Counted from the stretch's first letter, positions 1 through 10,214 are shown. The stretch is DNA of 64,000 bases from Streptomyces caeruleatus (GCF_001514235.1 NZ_KQ948938.1:62001-126000), one strand, 5' to 3'. Numbers and translations are program-made. Notes: generated by a model not told the origin, from the letters alone.

Positions 1-564
1 TACACGGAGAAGCCGGAGTACGGCAAGGTCGTCGACATCTGCACCCGGGACGCCCTGCGCGAGCTCGCCACGCCCGGTCTGCTCGCCGTGATGGCGCCCA
101 TCTTCATCGGGTTCACGCTCGGCGTCGGCGCGCTGGGCGCGTTCCTGGCGGGCGCGATCGGCGCCGGCACGCTGATGGCGGTCTTCCTCGCCAACTCCGG
201 CGGTGCCTGGGACAACGCCAAGAAGCTCGTCGAGGACGGTCACCACGGAGGCAAGGGCAGCGAGGCCCACGCCGCCACGGTGATCGGCGACACGGTCGGC
301 GACCCCTTCAAGGACACCGCCGGACCCGCGATCAACCCGCTGCTGAAGGTGATGAACCTGGTATCGCTGCTCATCGCGCCCGCGGTCATCCAGTTCAGCT
401 ACGGCGAGGACAAGAACATCGGCGTACGGGTCGTGATCGCCGTGGTGTCGCTCCTCGTGATCGTCGGCTCGGTCTACGTCTCCAAGCGGCGAGGCATCGC
501 CATGGGTGACGAAGGCAACGCCGACAGGGTGGCCAAACCGGCCGATCCCGCGGTGGTTTCGTAG
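1..564 (+). CDS. hppA: Membrane-bound proton/sodium-pumping pyrophosphatase, C-terminal part
   Basis: The frame is open from base 1, so the gene begins outside the window; 187 C-terminal residues are visible. Enzymes of this family hydrolyse cytoplasmic pyrophosphate and pump H+ or Na+ across the membrane. The conserved segments GGAWDNAKK (about residue 66) and GDTVGDPFKDTAGPA (about residue 98) are hallmarks of the C-terminal half, where acidic and lysine residues bind Mg-pyrophosphate. Hydrophobic segments near residues 29-60, 115-130 and 140-160 fit the last membrane helices. The tail after SKRRG is polar and cytoplasmic. It stands alone on the plus strand, 214 bases before the next gene. 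The assignment is secure; the ion specificity cannot be read from this fragment. Confidence 0.95.
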   Translation, partial: YTEKPEYGKVVDICTRDALRELATPGLLAVMAPIFIGFTLGVGALGAFLAGAIGAGTLMAVFLANSGGAWDNAKKLVEDGHHGGKGSEAHAATVIGDTVGDPFKDTAGPAINPLLKVMNLVSLLIAPAVIQFSYGEDKNIGVRVVIAVVSLLVIVGSVYVSKRRGIAMGDEGNADRVAKPADPAVVS

Positions 565-778
565 GCGGTCTCAGGACGGCCCAGCTCAAGAGGCGGGCGG
601 GCGGCGCGCGTTGACGTGCCGCCCGCCCGCCTTGTGCGTGTGCACGCCCCAGCCGTGACCCTTCTCTCACATGGTGTAAAGAGTCTTATAACGTCACTAA
701 TGCTGCATTCGGTGCATGGTTGTCCTCCGTACGGCGTGTAAGGTCCGTTGGCCGAGAGCCACGGAAGGGACCGAACCG

Positions 779-1363
779 GTGAACAAGAAGCTCACGGCCG
801 CACTGTCCGGCGGTGCGGTGCTGGTGCTGGCGCTGACGGGATGCACGAGCGACGAGGGCAACCCGGAGCTGGACGCCTGGGCCAAGAAGATCTGTGACAC
901 GGCGCCGACGCAGAACGCGAAGATCGCGGCGGCCGACGCCGCGATCACCAAGGCCGCCAAGGACAGTCCGCCCGCGGAGCTCCAGAAGGTCGACGCCCAG
1001 GCGTTCCAGGACCTCGCCGAAGGCTTCAAGGCGCGCGCGACCCTCCTCGACAGCGCCGGGGCGCCCCCCGGGGTCGAGGACGGCGCGCAGAAGCAGCAGG
1101 ACGCCATCAAGAAGCTCACCGCGCTCTCCGCGAGCTACGCCGACCTGAAGAAGCAGATGGACGAGCTCAACACCAAGGACCAGGGGAAGTTCGCGTCCGG
1201 GTTGAGCGAGGTCGGCAAGGAGATGAAGGACGTCGTGAGCCAGCGCAAGAGCGCGCTGGACGCGCTGAAGAAGCTGGAATCGAGCGGCGACACCAAGCAG
1301 GCGCTGCTCAAGCAGGAGGGCTGCAAGCAGGCAGCCGCCTCCACGTCGGCCACCGACAGCTGA
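779..1363 (+). CDS. Small secreted lipoprotein
   Basis: The protein has 194 residues. The GTG start at 779 follows a GGAAGGGA ribosome site about 9 bases upstream; an ATG further upstream would add residues unlike a signal peptide. The N-terminus is a lipoprotein signal: KK, then a hydrophobic stretch, then the lipobox LTGC with Cys at about residue 22. The mature part is highly charged, rich in Ala, Lys, Asp and Gln, and looks like a long helical bundle or coiled coil. It has two further cysteines (KKICDT near residue 38 and EGCKQ near the C-terminus) that could form a disulfide. It sits between hppA and a methyltransferase as in other streptomycetes. The function is unknown; it is probably anchored to the outer face of the membrane. 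Confidence 0.85.
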   Translation: MNKKLTAALSGGAVLVLALTGCTSDEGNPELDAWAKKICDTAPTQNAKIAAADAAITKAAKDSPPAELQKVDAQAFQDLAEGFKARATLLDSAGAPPGVEDGAQKQQDAIKKLTALSASYADLKKQMDELNTKDQGKFASGLSEVGKEMKDVVSQRKSALDALKKLESSGDTKQALLKQEGCKQAAASTSATDS

Positions 1364-1399
1364 CCCACCTTCGGGGCGGGCGCGGGTCACAATAAGGGC

Positions 1400-2926
1400 G
1401 TGAGTGACTCCAGCCTGTCTGCCCTGCCCGCCTCCGACCGCCCCGATGTCGCCGCCCGGCTGCGGAAGGCCCTGCTAGCGGCCTCTTTCACCGCGGACGG
1501 GTTGCTCGAACTGCTCGGTGCGCCCGCGTACGCGGCGCTCGCCCGGAGCGAGACCGTGCCCGCGCTCCGGGCAACCCGGGGAGACACCCCGCTTCAGGCG
1601 CTCGTACGCCTCTTTCTGCTGCAGCAACCCGTGCCGCACGCGCGCGTGGCGGACGTTCTGCCCGTCGACGCCTGCCTGGAGAGCGGGTGGCTGGTCCGGG
1701 CCGGCCAGGACTCCGAAGACGTCGCCGCGACCGTGGACGTACGGCCGTACGGCGGGCCCGACGGCGAGGACTGGTTCATCGTGTCCGACCTCGGATGCGC
1801 GGTCGGAGGAGCGGGCGGCATCGGCAGCAAGGACGAAGGGGTCGTCCTCGGCGTCGGCGGCGCCTCCACGACCCTCGCCGGCATCACCGTCCGTACGCCC
1901 GTCGCCGCCGCCCTCGACCTCGGCACCGGTTCCGGCATCCAGGCGCTGCACGCCGCGCAGCACGCCACGCGCGTGACCGCGACCGACCTCAACCCGCGCG
2001 CCTTGCACATCACCGCGCTCACCCTCGCGCTGTCCGGCGCCCCGGCCGCGGATCTGCGCGAGGGCTCGCTGTTCGAGCCGCTCAGGAACGGCGAGACGTA
2101 CGACCTGATCGTGTCGAACCCGCCCTTCGTCATCTCGCCGGGCGCCCGACTGACGTACCGCGACGGCGGGATGGGCGGGGACGATCTGTGCCGCTCGATC
2201 GTTCAGGGGGCGGGGGAGCGGCTGAACGAGGGCGGGTTCGCGCAGTTCCTCGCCAACTGGCAGCACGTGGAAGGGGAGGACTGGCAGGACAGGCTGCGCT
2301 CATGGGTACCGCGCGGGTGCGACGCGTGGATCGTGCAGCGCGAGGTCCAGGACGTCACGCAGTACGCCGAGTTGTGGCTCCGGGACGCCGGTGACCACCG
2401 GGGCGACGTGGCCGAGTACCAGGCGCGGTACGACGCGTGGCTGGACGAGTTCGAGGCGCGCAAGGTCAAGGCCGTGGGCTTCGGGTGGATCACCCTGCGC
2501 AAGGCGTCGGCCGCCGTGCCCTCGATCACGGTGGAGGAGTGGCCGCATCCGGTCGAGCAGCCGCTCGGCGACACGGTCCTGGCGCACTTCGGCCGGCTCG
2601 ACTATCTGCGTGCCCTCGACGACGCGGCCCTGCTGGAGGACCACTTCAGGCTCGTCGGCGAGGTCGTGCAGGAGCAGGTCGGGCTGCCCGGTGCCGAGGA
2701 TCCGGAGCATGTGGCGCTCCGCCAGCATCGCGGCATGCGCCGGGCCACCCAGGTGGACACGGTCGGCGCGGGCTTCGCGGGCGTCTGCGACGGCTCGCTG
2801 AGCGCGGGACGGATTCTGGACGCGATTGCCCAGCTGATGGGTGAGGATCCGGTGTTGCTGCGCGACCGTACGCCCGCGCAGATTCGGCTGCTGGTGGAGC
2901 AGGGGTTCCTCGAGCCGGCACGGTGA
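1400..2926 (+). CDS. Class I SAM-dependent methyltransferase (508 aa, NPPF motif)
   Basis: The GTG start at 1400 lies 36 bases after the lipoprotein gene. The N-terminal 165 residues form an Ala/Leu/Arg-rich helical extension. The central domain carries motif I LDLGTGSG at about residues 172-179, TDLNPRA about 25 residues later, and the catalytic NPPF at 240-243. NPPF is typical of enzymes that methylate a planar amino group, such as the N5-glutamine of release factors (PrmC/HemK) or the N2/N6 of bases in RNA (RlmG/RsmC type). The C-terminal 200 residues form a further domain. Within the known family this is the DUF7059-plus-methyltransferase architecture of actinobacteria. The substrate cannot be decided from sequence; RNA or a release factor are both possible. 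Confidence 0.85.
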   Translation: MSDSSLSALPASDRPDVAARLRKALLAASFTADGLLELLGAPAYAALARSETVPALRATRGDTPLQALVRLFLLQQPVPHARVADVLPVDACLESGWLVRAGQDSEDVAATVDVRPYGGPDGEDWFIVSDLGCAVGGAGGIGSKDEGVVLGVGGASTTLAGITVRTPVAAALDLGTGSGIQALHAAQHATRVTATDLNPRALHITALTLALSGAPAADLREGSLFEPLRNGETYDLIVSNPPFVISPGARLTYRDGGMGGDDLCRSIVQGAGERLNEGGFAQFLANWQHVEGEDWQDRLRSWVPRGCDAWIVQREVQDVTQYAELWLRDAGDHRGDVAEYQARYDAWLDEFEARKVKAVGFGWITLRKASAAVPSITVEEWPHPVEQPLGDTVLAHFGRLDYLRALDDAALLEDHFRLVGEVVQEQVGLPGAEDPEHVALRQHRGMRRATQVDTVGAGFAGVCDGSLSAGRILDAIAQLMGEDPVLLRDRTPAQIRLLVEQGFLEPAR

Positions 2927-3290
2927 CTTTGCCGGGGATCCGCCGCTGAGGATCGTGCTTCCGTCGGAAAGATCCGTCGGAAAGATCCGTCGGAAAGGAA
3001 TGTGTCGGGCCACCGGTTCGAGTACGTCGCCGGGCCGGGGGCGACAAATTCAGACGATCTCCGGCGGCGGGTGTGGCGTGGACCGGCTACGGAGGCCCGT
3101 GAGGGCGCCGAGCCCTGTGGGGCTGCTGTGGCCGCTGGTGGCGGCTGGGCCCCGGTACCCGGAGGGTCCACAGCCGCGTCGGCCCCGCGTCGGTCCCGCG
3201 TTCACCCGAGGTTCGCCTGGGCGCCGCCCGCGCGTGACAGCCTCGCCGGGCTGGGCGCTCGCGGACGGGAGAAAAGGGGCAAGCGGAACC

Positions 3291-3488
3291 ATGGAAAGTG
3301 GACCGGCGATCTTCGCGGGGGTCGTGTTCGCCCTGTTCGGAGGCGGGCTGCTGACGTGGACCGCGGTACGGGTCCGGCAACGCTTGCCCGTGGCCCAGGG
3401 TGTGAGTCCCGTCGCATCGGCAACCGCCGCGGGCCTTGTCTCGGTGATCGCTCTGATCCTCGGAACGTGGTGCTTCACCCGACTCTGA
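3291..3488 (+). CDS. Small two-helix membrane protein
   Basis: This 65-residue protein begins at ATG 3291; GAAAAGGGG lies upstream at a slightly long distance. Two hydrophobic segments (about residues 6-24 and 40-60) are joined by a short basic loop, RVRQRLPVAQG, so it is a hairpin membrane protein. No known domain is visible. It lies between the methyltransferase and topA and may be cotranscribed with neither; the following 428 bases are non-coding. It belongs to the conserved core order at this locus in streptomycetes. The function is unknown. Confidence 0.7.
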   Translation: MESGPAIFAGVVFALFGGGLLTWTAVRVRQRLPVAQGVSPVASATAAGLVSVIALILGTWCFTRL

Positions 3489-3916
3489 GAACCGCCCGCG
3501 AGCTGCGCGGCCGATATTTGGGAGGGCCTCTTCCGGAAAGGCTCGAAAAGGCCGGTGGGGACTCCGGGCGGCAGGAATGGCGGAAGTCGGGTTACCGTTC
3601 GAGTGGCCGTTGCGGGCTTTTCCCGTTTGACAACGGGGCGGGATGTACCGTCACACTCCGCAGCGTCACCACCACCCGACCCCGGGCCCAAGCGACCCCG
3701 GGGAGGTGCAGGCACGACCTCGCGCCGCCCGGCACGCACTCTCGCCGCACCGGCCGAAGGCCCTGGTAGCTCCGCTACGAGAGCCTTCATCCGGCACCGA
3801 GAGCACGCACCGGCTGTGAACACAGCCGCCGCGGCGGGCGCGGGACCGCACCTGCACCTCCCCGGAGCCGTTTGACCCTGGGAAGGCCCAAGCGTCGACC
3901 GGAGAGAAGAGCGAAG
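3489..3916. other. Non-coding stretch upstream of topA
   Basis: No reading frame on either strand here has a good start and ribosome site. The stretch contains a short proline/arginine-coding-looking GC-rich segment, and the spaced sequence TTTCCCGTTTGACAACG near 3617-3633 contains TTGACA-like bases that could be a -35 element for topA. I see no hairpin strong enough to call a terminator. Confidence 0.4.
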
Positions 3917-6748
3917 TTGTCCCCGACCAGCGAGACCGCACAGGGCGGCCGCCGACTCGTCATCGTCGAGTCGCCTGCCAAGGCGAAGACGATCAAGGGC
4001 TACCTGGGCCCCGGCTACGTAGTCGAAGCGAGCGTCGGGCACATCCGCGACCTTCCCAACGGCGCCGCGGAGGTGCCGGAGAAGTACACCGGCGAGGTCC
4101 GCCGCCTCGGCGTCGACGTCGAGCACGACTTCGAGCCGATCTATGTCGTCAACGCCGACAAGAGGGCCCAGGTCAAGAAGCTCAAGGACCTGCTGAAGGA
4201 GTCCGACGAGCTCTTCCTCGCCACCGATGAGGACCGCGAGGGCGAGGCCATCGCGTGGCACCTGCAGGAAGTGCTCAAGCCCAAGGTCCCGGTCAAGCGG
4301 ATGGTCTTCCACGAGATCACCAAGGCCGCGATCCAGGCCGCCGTCGCCAACCCGCGCGAGCTGAACCAGAAGCTGGTCGACGCCCAGGAGACCCGCCGCA
4401 TCCTCGACCGCCTCTACGGCTACGAGGTCTCGCCGGTCCTGTGGAAGAAGGTCATGCCGCGGCTGTCGGCCGGCCGTGTCCAGTCCGTCGCCACACGTCT
4501 TGTCGTGGAGCGGGAACGCGAGCGCATCGCGTTTCGTTCTGCTGAGTACTGGGACCTGACGGGCACCTTCGCGACCGGCCGCGCGGGGGACTCGTCGGAC
4601 CCGTCGTCGCTGGTCGCCCGCCTCCAGACCGTCGACGGCAGGCGAGTCGCGCAGGGCCGTGACTTCGACTCCCTGGGACAACTCAAGAGCGCGAACACCC
4701 TCCACCTCGACGAGGCCAACGCCCGCGCGCTGGCCGCCGCCCTGGAGCAGACGCAGTTCGCCGTCCGGTCCGTCGAGTCCAAGCCCTACCGCCGCTCGCC
4801 GTACGCCCCGTTCCGTACGACGACGCTGCAGCAGGAGGCGAGCCGCAAGCTCGGCTTCGGCGCGAAGGCCACCATGCAGGTCGCGCAGAAGCTGTACGAG
4901 AACGGCTACATCACGTACATGCGTACGGACTCCACGACGCTGAGCGACACCGCCGTCGCGGCCGCCCGCGCCCAGGTCACGCAGCTGTACGGCGCCGACT
5001 ACCTGCCGCCGTCCCCGCGGACGTACGCCGGCAAGGTCAAGAACGCGCAGGAGGCGCACGAGGCGATCCGCCCCTCCGGCGACCGCTTCCGCACGCCTGC
5101 CGAGACCGGACTGACCGGCGACCAGTTCAAGCTCTACGAGCTGATCTGGAAGCGGACCGTCGCCTCCCAGATGAAGGACGCGACCGGTAACTCGGTCACG
5201 GTCAAGATCGGCGGCACGTCGGCCGACGGCCGGGACGTCGAGTTCAGCGCGTCCGGCAAGACGATCACCTTCCACGGCTTCCTGAAGGCCTACGTCGAGG
5301 GCGCCGACGACCCGAACGCCGAGCTGGACGACCGCGAGCGCCGGCTGCCGCAGGTAAACGAGGGCGACCGGCTCTCCGCCGAGGAGATCACGGTCGACGG
5401 GCACGCCACCAAGGCCCCGGCCCGCTACACCGAGGCGTCGCTGGTCAAGGAGCTCGAAGAGCGCGAGATCGGCCGCCCGTCGACATACGCGTCGATCATC
5501 GGCACGATCCTCGACCGCGGCTATGTGTTCAAGAAGGGCACGGCACTCGTGCCGTCCTTCCTGTCCTTCGCCGTGGTCAACCTCCTGGAGAAGCACTTCG
5601 GGCGGCTCGTCGACTACGACTTCACCGCCAAGATGGAGGACGACCTCGACCGCATCGCCCGCGGCGAGGCCCAGTCCGTGCCGTGGCTGAAGCGGTTCTA
5701 CTTCGGCGAGGGCACAGGAGAAGGCGGCGCCGCCGACGCCGGCAACGGCGACGGGGACCACCTCGGTGGGCTCAAGGAGCTGGTGACCGACCTGGGCGCG
5801 ATCGACGCGCGCGAGGTGTCGTCGTTCCCGGTGGGCAACGACATCGTGCTGCGGGTCGGCCGCTACGGCCCGTACATCGAGCGCGGCGAGAAGGACACCG
5901 AGCAGCACCAGCGCGCCGACATCCCGGAGGACCTGGCGCCGGACGAGCTGTCCGTGGAGATGGCCGAGGAACTGCTGGCCAAGCCGAGCGGCGACTTCGA
6001 GCTGGGCAACGACCCGCAGACCGGCCACGCGATCGTCGCCAAGGACGGCCGCTACGGCCCGTACGTCACCGAGGTGCTCCCCGAGGGCACCCCGAAGACC
6101 GGCAAGAACGCCGTCAAGCCGCGCACGGCCTCGCTGTTCAAGTCGATGTCGCTCGACACCGTGACCCTTGAGGACGCGCTCAAGCTCATGTCGCTGCCCC
6201 GCGTCGTCGGCAAGGACGCGGAGGGCGTGGAGATCACCGCGCAGAACGGCCGCTACGGCCCGTATCTGAAGAAGGGCACGGACTCGCGGTCGCTCCAGAC
6301 CGAGGAGCAGCTCTTCACGATCACGCTGGAGGAGGCGCAGGCGATCTACGCCCAGCCCAAGCAGCGTGGCCGCGCGGCCGCCAAGCCGCCGCTGAAGGAG
6401 CTGGGCACCGACCCGGTGAGCGAGAAGCCGGTCGTCGTCAAGGACGGTCGCTTCGGACCGTACGTCACCGACGGGGAGACCAACGCGACCCTGCGCTCCG
6501 GCGACAGCGTCGAGACGATCACCCCGGAGCGCGGTTTCGAGCTGCTCGCCGAGAAGCGGGCGAAGGGGCCCGCCAAGAAGACGGCGAAGAAGGCCCCGGC
6601 GAAGAAGACGACCGCCAAGAAGGCTGCCCCGGCCAAGAAGACGGCGGCCAAGAAGACCGCGGCGAAGACGACGGCCGCGAAGAAGACGACGGCGAAGAAG
6701 ACCACCGCGAAGAAGACGGCGGCTTCGAAGTCGGCGAGCGAGGACTGA
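3917..6748 (+). CDS. topA: DNA topoisomerase I
   Basis: TopA relaxes negative supercoils through a transient 5'-phosphotyrosine. The protein has 943 residues if it starts at TTG 3917, 13 bases after a GGAGAGAAG ribosome site; this start puts the Toprim strand LVIVESPAKAKTI near residue 12 as in relatives. The acidic Toprim motif TDEDREGEAIAWH follows at about residue 107. The catalytic tyrosine lies in YMRTDS at about residue 334. The C-terminal half holds several repeats with a GRYGPY or GRFGPY core, the actinobacterial replacement for zinc fingers. The last 60 residues are almost pure Lys, Ala and Thr (AKK repeats), a basic tail that binds DNA and gives high processivity in Streptomyces TopA. 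Complete and of normal length. Confidence 0.97.
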   Translation: MSPTSETAQGGRRLVIVESPAKAKTIKGYLGPGYVVEASVGHIRDLPNGAAEVPEKYTGEVRRLGVDVEHDFEPIYVVNADKRAQVKKLKDLLKESDELFLATDEDREGEAIAWHLQEVLKPKVPVKRMVFHEITKAAIQAAVANPRELNQKLVDAQETRRILDRLYGYEVSPVLWKKVMPRLSAGRVQSVATRLVVERERERIAFRSAEYWDLTGTFATGRAGDSSDPSSLVARLQTVDGRRVAQGRDFDSLGQLKSANTLHLDEANARALAAALEQTQFAVRSVESKPYRRSPYAPFRTTTLQQEASRKLGFGAKATMQVAQKLYENGYITYMRTDSTTLSDTAVAAARAQVTQLYGADYLPPSPRTYAGKVKNAQEAHEAIRPSGDRFRTPAETGLTGDQFKLYELIWKRTVASQMKDATGNSVTVKIGGTSADGRDVEFSASGKTITFHGFLKAYVEGADDPNAELDDRERRLPQVNEGDRLSAEEITVDGHATKAPARYTEASLVKELEEREIGRPSTYASIIGTILDRGYVFKKGTALVPSFLSFAVVNLLEKHFGRLVDYDFTAKMEDDLDRIARGEAQSVPWLKRFYFGEGTGEGGAADAGNGDGDHLGGLKELVTDLGAIDAREVSSFPVGNDIVLRVGRYGPYIERGEKDTEQHQRADIPEDLAPDELSVEMAEELLAKPSGDFELGNDPQTGHAIVAKDGRYGPYVTEVLPEGTPKTGKNAVKPRTASLFKSMSLDTVTLEDALKLMSLPRVVGKDAEGVEITAQNGRYGPYLKKGTDSRSLQTEEQLFTITLEEAQAIYAQPKQRGRAAAKPPLKELGTDPVSEKPVVVKDGRFGPYVTDGETNATLRSGDSVETITPERGFELLAEKRAKGPAKKTAKKAPAKKTTAKKAAPAKKTAAKKTAAKTTAAKKTTAKKTTAKKTAASKSASED

Positions 6749-6923
6749 GTCGGACTCTTTCTGCGCCGAGTCGTCCAACCGGGCTCTTTCGGGGTCCGGT
6801 TGAGGGCACGGTTCTTCACTTTCGGTTCGCAAAACGAACGCCTCGGCATCAGTTTGGTGTCGAGGCGCGCGTACGTTCGGGCGTGCGCGCCGGGCTGTCA
6901 GTGCGTCCCGATAGGCTGAAAGC

Positions 6924-9900
6924 ATGACGCGAGCCGAGCAGCCAACGGCCCACCACCCCGCCCCCGACGACGCCCTGGTCGCGGACTCCCGCGAGCGCGC
7001 CGTCCGCGCCCTGCTGCGGCGACCGCAGCTCAAGCGGCTGTGGAGCGCGCAGTTGGTGGGGGGTGTCGGCGACATCCTCGCCCTCCTGGTGCTGGTCCTG
7101 CTGGCCCTACAGGCGGCGATCACCGAAGGGTCGTTCGGCGGTGGGTACCGGGGCGTGGCGTTCGCAGTGGCGACCGTCTTCGGGGTGCGCATCCTCGCGA
7201 CGCTGCTCTTCGGGGCCGTACTCCTCGGCCCGCTGACGTCGCTCACCTCCCAGGAAGGCCCGCTCGACCGGCGCTGGACCATGGTCGGCGCCGACGGCCT
7301 GCGAGCCGCCTTGCTGATCGTCGCGCCCCTGTGGATCGACTGGACGCCGGACAACGCGCTGGCCATCCTGCTGGTCACCGGCTTCGTCTCCGGCGTGGCC
7401 GAGCGCTTCTGGACGGTGTGCCGGGAGAGCGCGGCGCCCGCGCTGCTGCCGCCCCCGCCGCCCGAGGGCGCGACCGTGCGACCGCTGCCGGACCACATGG
7501 ACGCCCTGCGCCGCCTGTCGCTGCGTACGGGCTTCGTGGCGGTCCCCGTGGCCGCCGCCGCACTCGTCGCCGCCGCGCTGCTCAACAACCTGCTCGGTAC
7601 CGGACTCGACTGGTTCGACCAGCACCAGGCGGCCCTCGCGTCCTATGTCGCGGCCGGTCTGTTCGCCGCCTCCCTGTCCGTGCTGACCTTCCTGGAGCTG
7701 CCCGACACGCGCACCCCGCGCGCGCGGTCGCCGCTCGAAGGGCTGCGCCGGCCCAAGACAGGCTCGGGCGTCGACAAGGGGCGTACCGGTGCGATCCCGC
7801 TGCTGGTGACGGCTTGCGCGGCCGTCGCCGGGGCCGTGTCCGCCGGGGTCGCCGTGGCCGTGCTGCACGCCAAGGACCTGGGCGGCGGCCCGGTGCTGTA
7901 CGGCCTGCTGGTGCTCGCGCTGACCGGCGGCGTGGTCGTCGGCATCCGTACGGCTCCCTCCGTGCTGCCCTCGCTGTCGCGGCGCCGGCTGCTGGCCCTG
8001 GCCATCGCCTTCACCGGCGTAGCCCTGCTGGCCGCGGGACTCGTCCCGGACGTCACCACCGTGCTGCTGATCATCGCCCTGGCCGGGATCGGCGCGGGCA
8101 TGGCCGCCAACACCGGGCACACCCTGCTCGACCAGGAGGCCGAGGAATTCCGGCGCCCGCGCACGACGGAGCACCTCCACGCGGTCGTACGCGTGTGTGT
8201 GGCGCTCGGCGCCGTGATCGCGCCGCTGGTGGCCGCGCTGATCGGGCCGCACCGGCTGGAGAGCGGCAAGTTCGTCTTCGCGCACGGCGGCGCGGCGTTC
8301 ACGCTGATGCTGGCCGGGGCGCTGCTGCTGCCCGTGGCCGCGCTGGTGCTGGCCAAGGTCGACGACCGTTCCGGCGTACCGCTGCGGCAGGACCTGCGGG
8401 ACGCGGTCCTCGGCGGGGACGACCCGGACCAGGTGCCCGCGACGTCCGGTTTCTTCATCGCCCTGGAGGGCGGCGACGGCGCCGGGAAGTCCACGCAGGC
8501 CGAGGCGCTCGCCGAGTGGATCCGCAGCAAGGGCCACGAGGTCGTCGTCACGCGCGAGCCGGGCGCGACGCCGGTCGGCAAGCGGCTGCGGTCGATCCTG
8601 CTGGACGTGTCGAGCGCGGGCCTGTCGCACCGCGCGGAGGCGCTGCTGTACGCGGCGGACCGCGCGGAGCACGTCGACACGGTGGTCCGGCCCGCCCTGG
8701 AGCGCGGCGCGGTCGTCGTCTCGGACCGCTACGTCGACTCCTCGGTCGCCTACCAGGGGGCGGGCCGTGACCTGTCCCCGACGGAGATCGCCCGGATCAA
8801 CCGCTGGGCGACGAACGGACTGGCACCCCACCTGACCGTGCTGCTGGACGTCTCGCCGGAGATCGCCCGCGAGCGGTTCACCGAGGCGCCGGACCGGCTG
8901 GAGTCGGAGCCGGCGGAGTTCCACGCACGCGTGCGCTCCGGTTTCCTGGCGCTGGCCGCCGCCGACCCCGGGCGCTACCTGGTGGTGGACGCGGGTCAGG
9001 AACCCGAAGCGGTCACCACGGTCGTGCGGCACCGGCTCGACCAGATGCTGCCGCTGTCCGAGGCCGAGATCCAGGCCCAGGAGGAGGCTCGGCGCCAGGC
9101 CGAGGAGGAAGCCCGCCGCAAGGCCGAGGAAGAGGCCGCCCGCAAGGCCGAGGAGGAGCGGCTGGAGCGTGAGCGCCAGGAGCAGCTCGCCCGGCTGCGG
9201 GCCGAGGAGGAGGAGCGCAAGCGGCGCGAGCTGGAGGAGGCACAGCGGCGCGAGGCCGAACGGCAGGCGGAGGAGGCCCGGCTGCGGGCCGAGGAAGCAC
9301 GCCGGCGGGCCGAGGAGGAGCGGCAGCGGCTCCTCGCGGAGGAGAAGGCGCGCGCCGAGGAGGAAGCGCGCCGCAAGGCCGAAGAGGACCGCCGCCGCAA
9401 GCAGGCCGAGGAAGAGGCCCGGCTGCGCGCCGAGGCGGAGGCGCTCCGCCTGGAGAAGCAGCGCAAGGCCGAGGAAGCACTGTTGCGCGCCGAGGAGGCA
9501 CGACGGCTCGCGGAGCAGGCGGCCGCGCAGGCCCAGGCGGGCCCGAGGCCGTCGGCGCCCGGCGCCGGGGCCGCCCACGGGGACGCCATGACGGTTCCCA
9601 CACCGGTGGTGACGCCGGGGAGCGCGCCGGGCGGGGCGTCGGACGAGACGACCGTGCTGCGGCCGGTGCGCGACGAGGAGCGGTGGCAGACGGGCGGTGC
9701 GCCCTCTTCCGGGGACAGCGCCTCCGGACGCGGCGCTTCCGACGGCGCTTCTGCAGGCAACCGTGCCCGCGGTGGCCGTGCTGTCGGGGAGTCGGAATCC
9801 GAGGTGACGGCGAAGCTGCCGCAGCCGCCGGTGCCGGGAGCTGCGGACGAGACGGCGGTGCTGCCGCCGGTGGTGCCGGGTGCCGCCGACGAGACGGCGG

Positions 9901-10214
9901 TGCTGCCTCCGGTCCCTCCGGGGGCTGCCGACGAGACAGCGGTGCTGCCTGCCGTGTCGGGCGAGGACCGGGCGGATCGTGACCGGGCGGACCAGGTTCC
10001 GCCGGGGTACCTCCGTGACGACGTCCGTGCCGAGGAACGTACGCGCGAGATGCCCCAGGTCGACGAGACGGGGACGCCGCGGCGCAGGGCTCGTTCCGAC
10101 TGGGCCGAGGAGACGCCGCTGGACGATCTGCCCACGCTGGCCGACGAACTGCTGGGCCCGCACGAGGACGAGTACGACGAGGACGGGGGCCGGGGGCGGG
10201 GCCGCAGGCGTTGA
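6924..10214 (+). CDS. tmk: Thymidylate kinase fused to an MFS-like membrane domain and a charged coiled coil
   Basis: The protein has 1096 residues and starts at ATG 6924. Residues 1 to about 480 are hydrophobic, with around a dozen candidate helices, like a major facilitator domain. Residues 505-705 form thymidylate kinase, which makes dTDP from dTMP: P-loop GGDGAGKST at about 516-524, the TREPGATP segment, and the substrate motif DRYVDSSVAYQG. Residues 705-870 are a very long Glu/Arg/Ala/Lys heptad-rich coiled coil. The remainder is low-complexity and carries three in-protein repeats around GAADETAVLP. A 200-aa Tmk would be normal; the membrane fusion is known in streptomycetes and would tether dTDP synthesis to the membrane. 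The transported substrate, if any, is unknown. Confidence 0.92.
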   Translation: MTRAEQPTAHHPAPDDALVADSRERAVRALLRRPQLKRLWSAQLVGGVGDILALLVLVLLALQAAITEGSFGGGYRGVAFAVATVFGVRILATLLFGAVLLGPLTSLTSQEGPLDRRWTMVGADGLRAALLIVAPLWIDWTPDNALAILLVTGFVSGVAERFWTVCRESAAPALLPPPPPEGATVRPLPDHMDALRRLSLRTGFVAVPVAAAALVAAALLNNLLGTGLDWFDQHQAALASYVAAGLFAASLSVLTFLELPDTRTPRARSPLEGLRRPKTGSGVDKGRTGAIPLLVTACAAVAGAVSAGVAVAVLHAKDLGGGPVLYGLLVLALTGGVVVGIRTAPSVLPSLSRRRLLALAIAFTGVALLAAGLVPDVTTVLLIIALAGIGAGMAANTGHTLLDQEAEEFRRPRTTEHLHAVVRVCVALGAVIAPLVAALIGPHRLESGKFVFAHGGAAFTLMLAGALLLPVAALVLAKVDDRSGVPLRQDLRDAVLGGDDPDQVPATSGFFIALEGGDGAGKSTQAEALAEWIRSKGHEVVVTREPGATPVGKRLRSILLDVSSAGLSHRAEALLYAADRAEHVDTVVRPALERGAVVVSDRYVDSSVAYQGAGRDLSPTEIARINRWATNGLAPHLTVLLDVSPEIARERFTEAPDRLESEPAEFHARVRSGFLALAAADPGRYLVVDAGQEPEAVTTVVRHRLDQMLPLSEAEIQAQEEARRQAEEEARRKAEEEAARKAEEERLERERQEQLARLRAEEEERKRRELEEAQRREAERQAEEARLRAEEARRRAEEERQRLLAEEKARAEEEARRKAEEDRRRKQAEEEARLRAEAEALRLEKQRKAEEALLRAEEARRLAEQAAAQAQAGPRPSAPGAGAAHGDAMTVPTPVVTPGSAPGGASDETTVLRPVRDEERWQTGGAPSSGDSASGRGASDGASAGNRARGGRAVGESESEVTAKLPQPPVPGAADETAVLPPVVPGAADETAVLPPVPPGAADETAVLPAVSGEDRADRDRADQVPPGYLRDDVRAEERTREMPQVDETGTPRRRARSDWAEETPLDDLPTLADELLGPHEDEYDEDGGRGRGRRR

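Noticed and set aside
3013..3030. GGTTCGAGTAC, which looks like part of a tRNA T arm.
   Set aside because: No acceptor or anticodon stem can be built around it.
3050..7588. A 1512-codon open frame on the minus strand, antisense to topA.
   Set aside because: It is a shadow of the high-G+C topA coding sequence; no ribosome site, and the product is low-complexity Arg/Leu/Gly.
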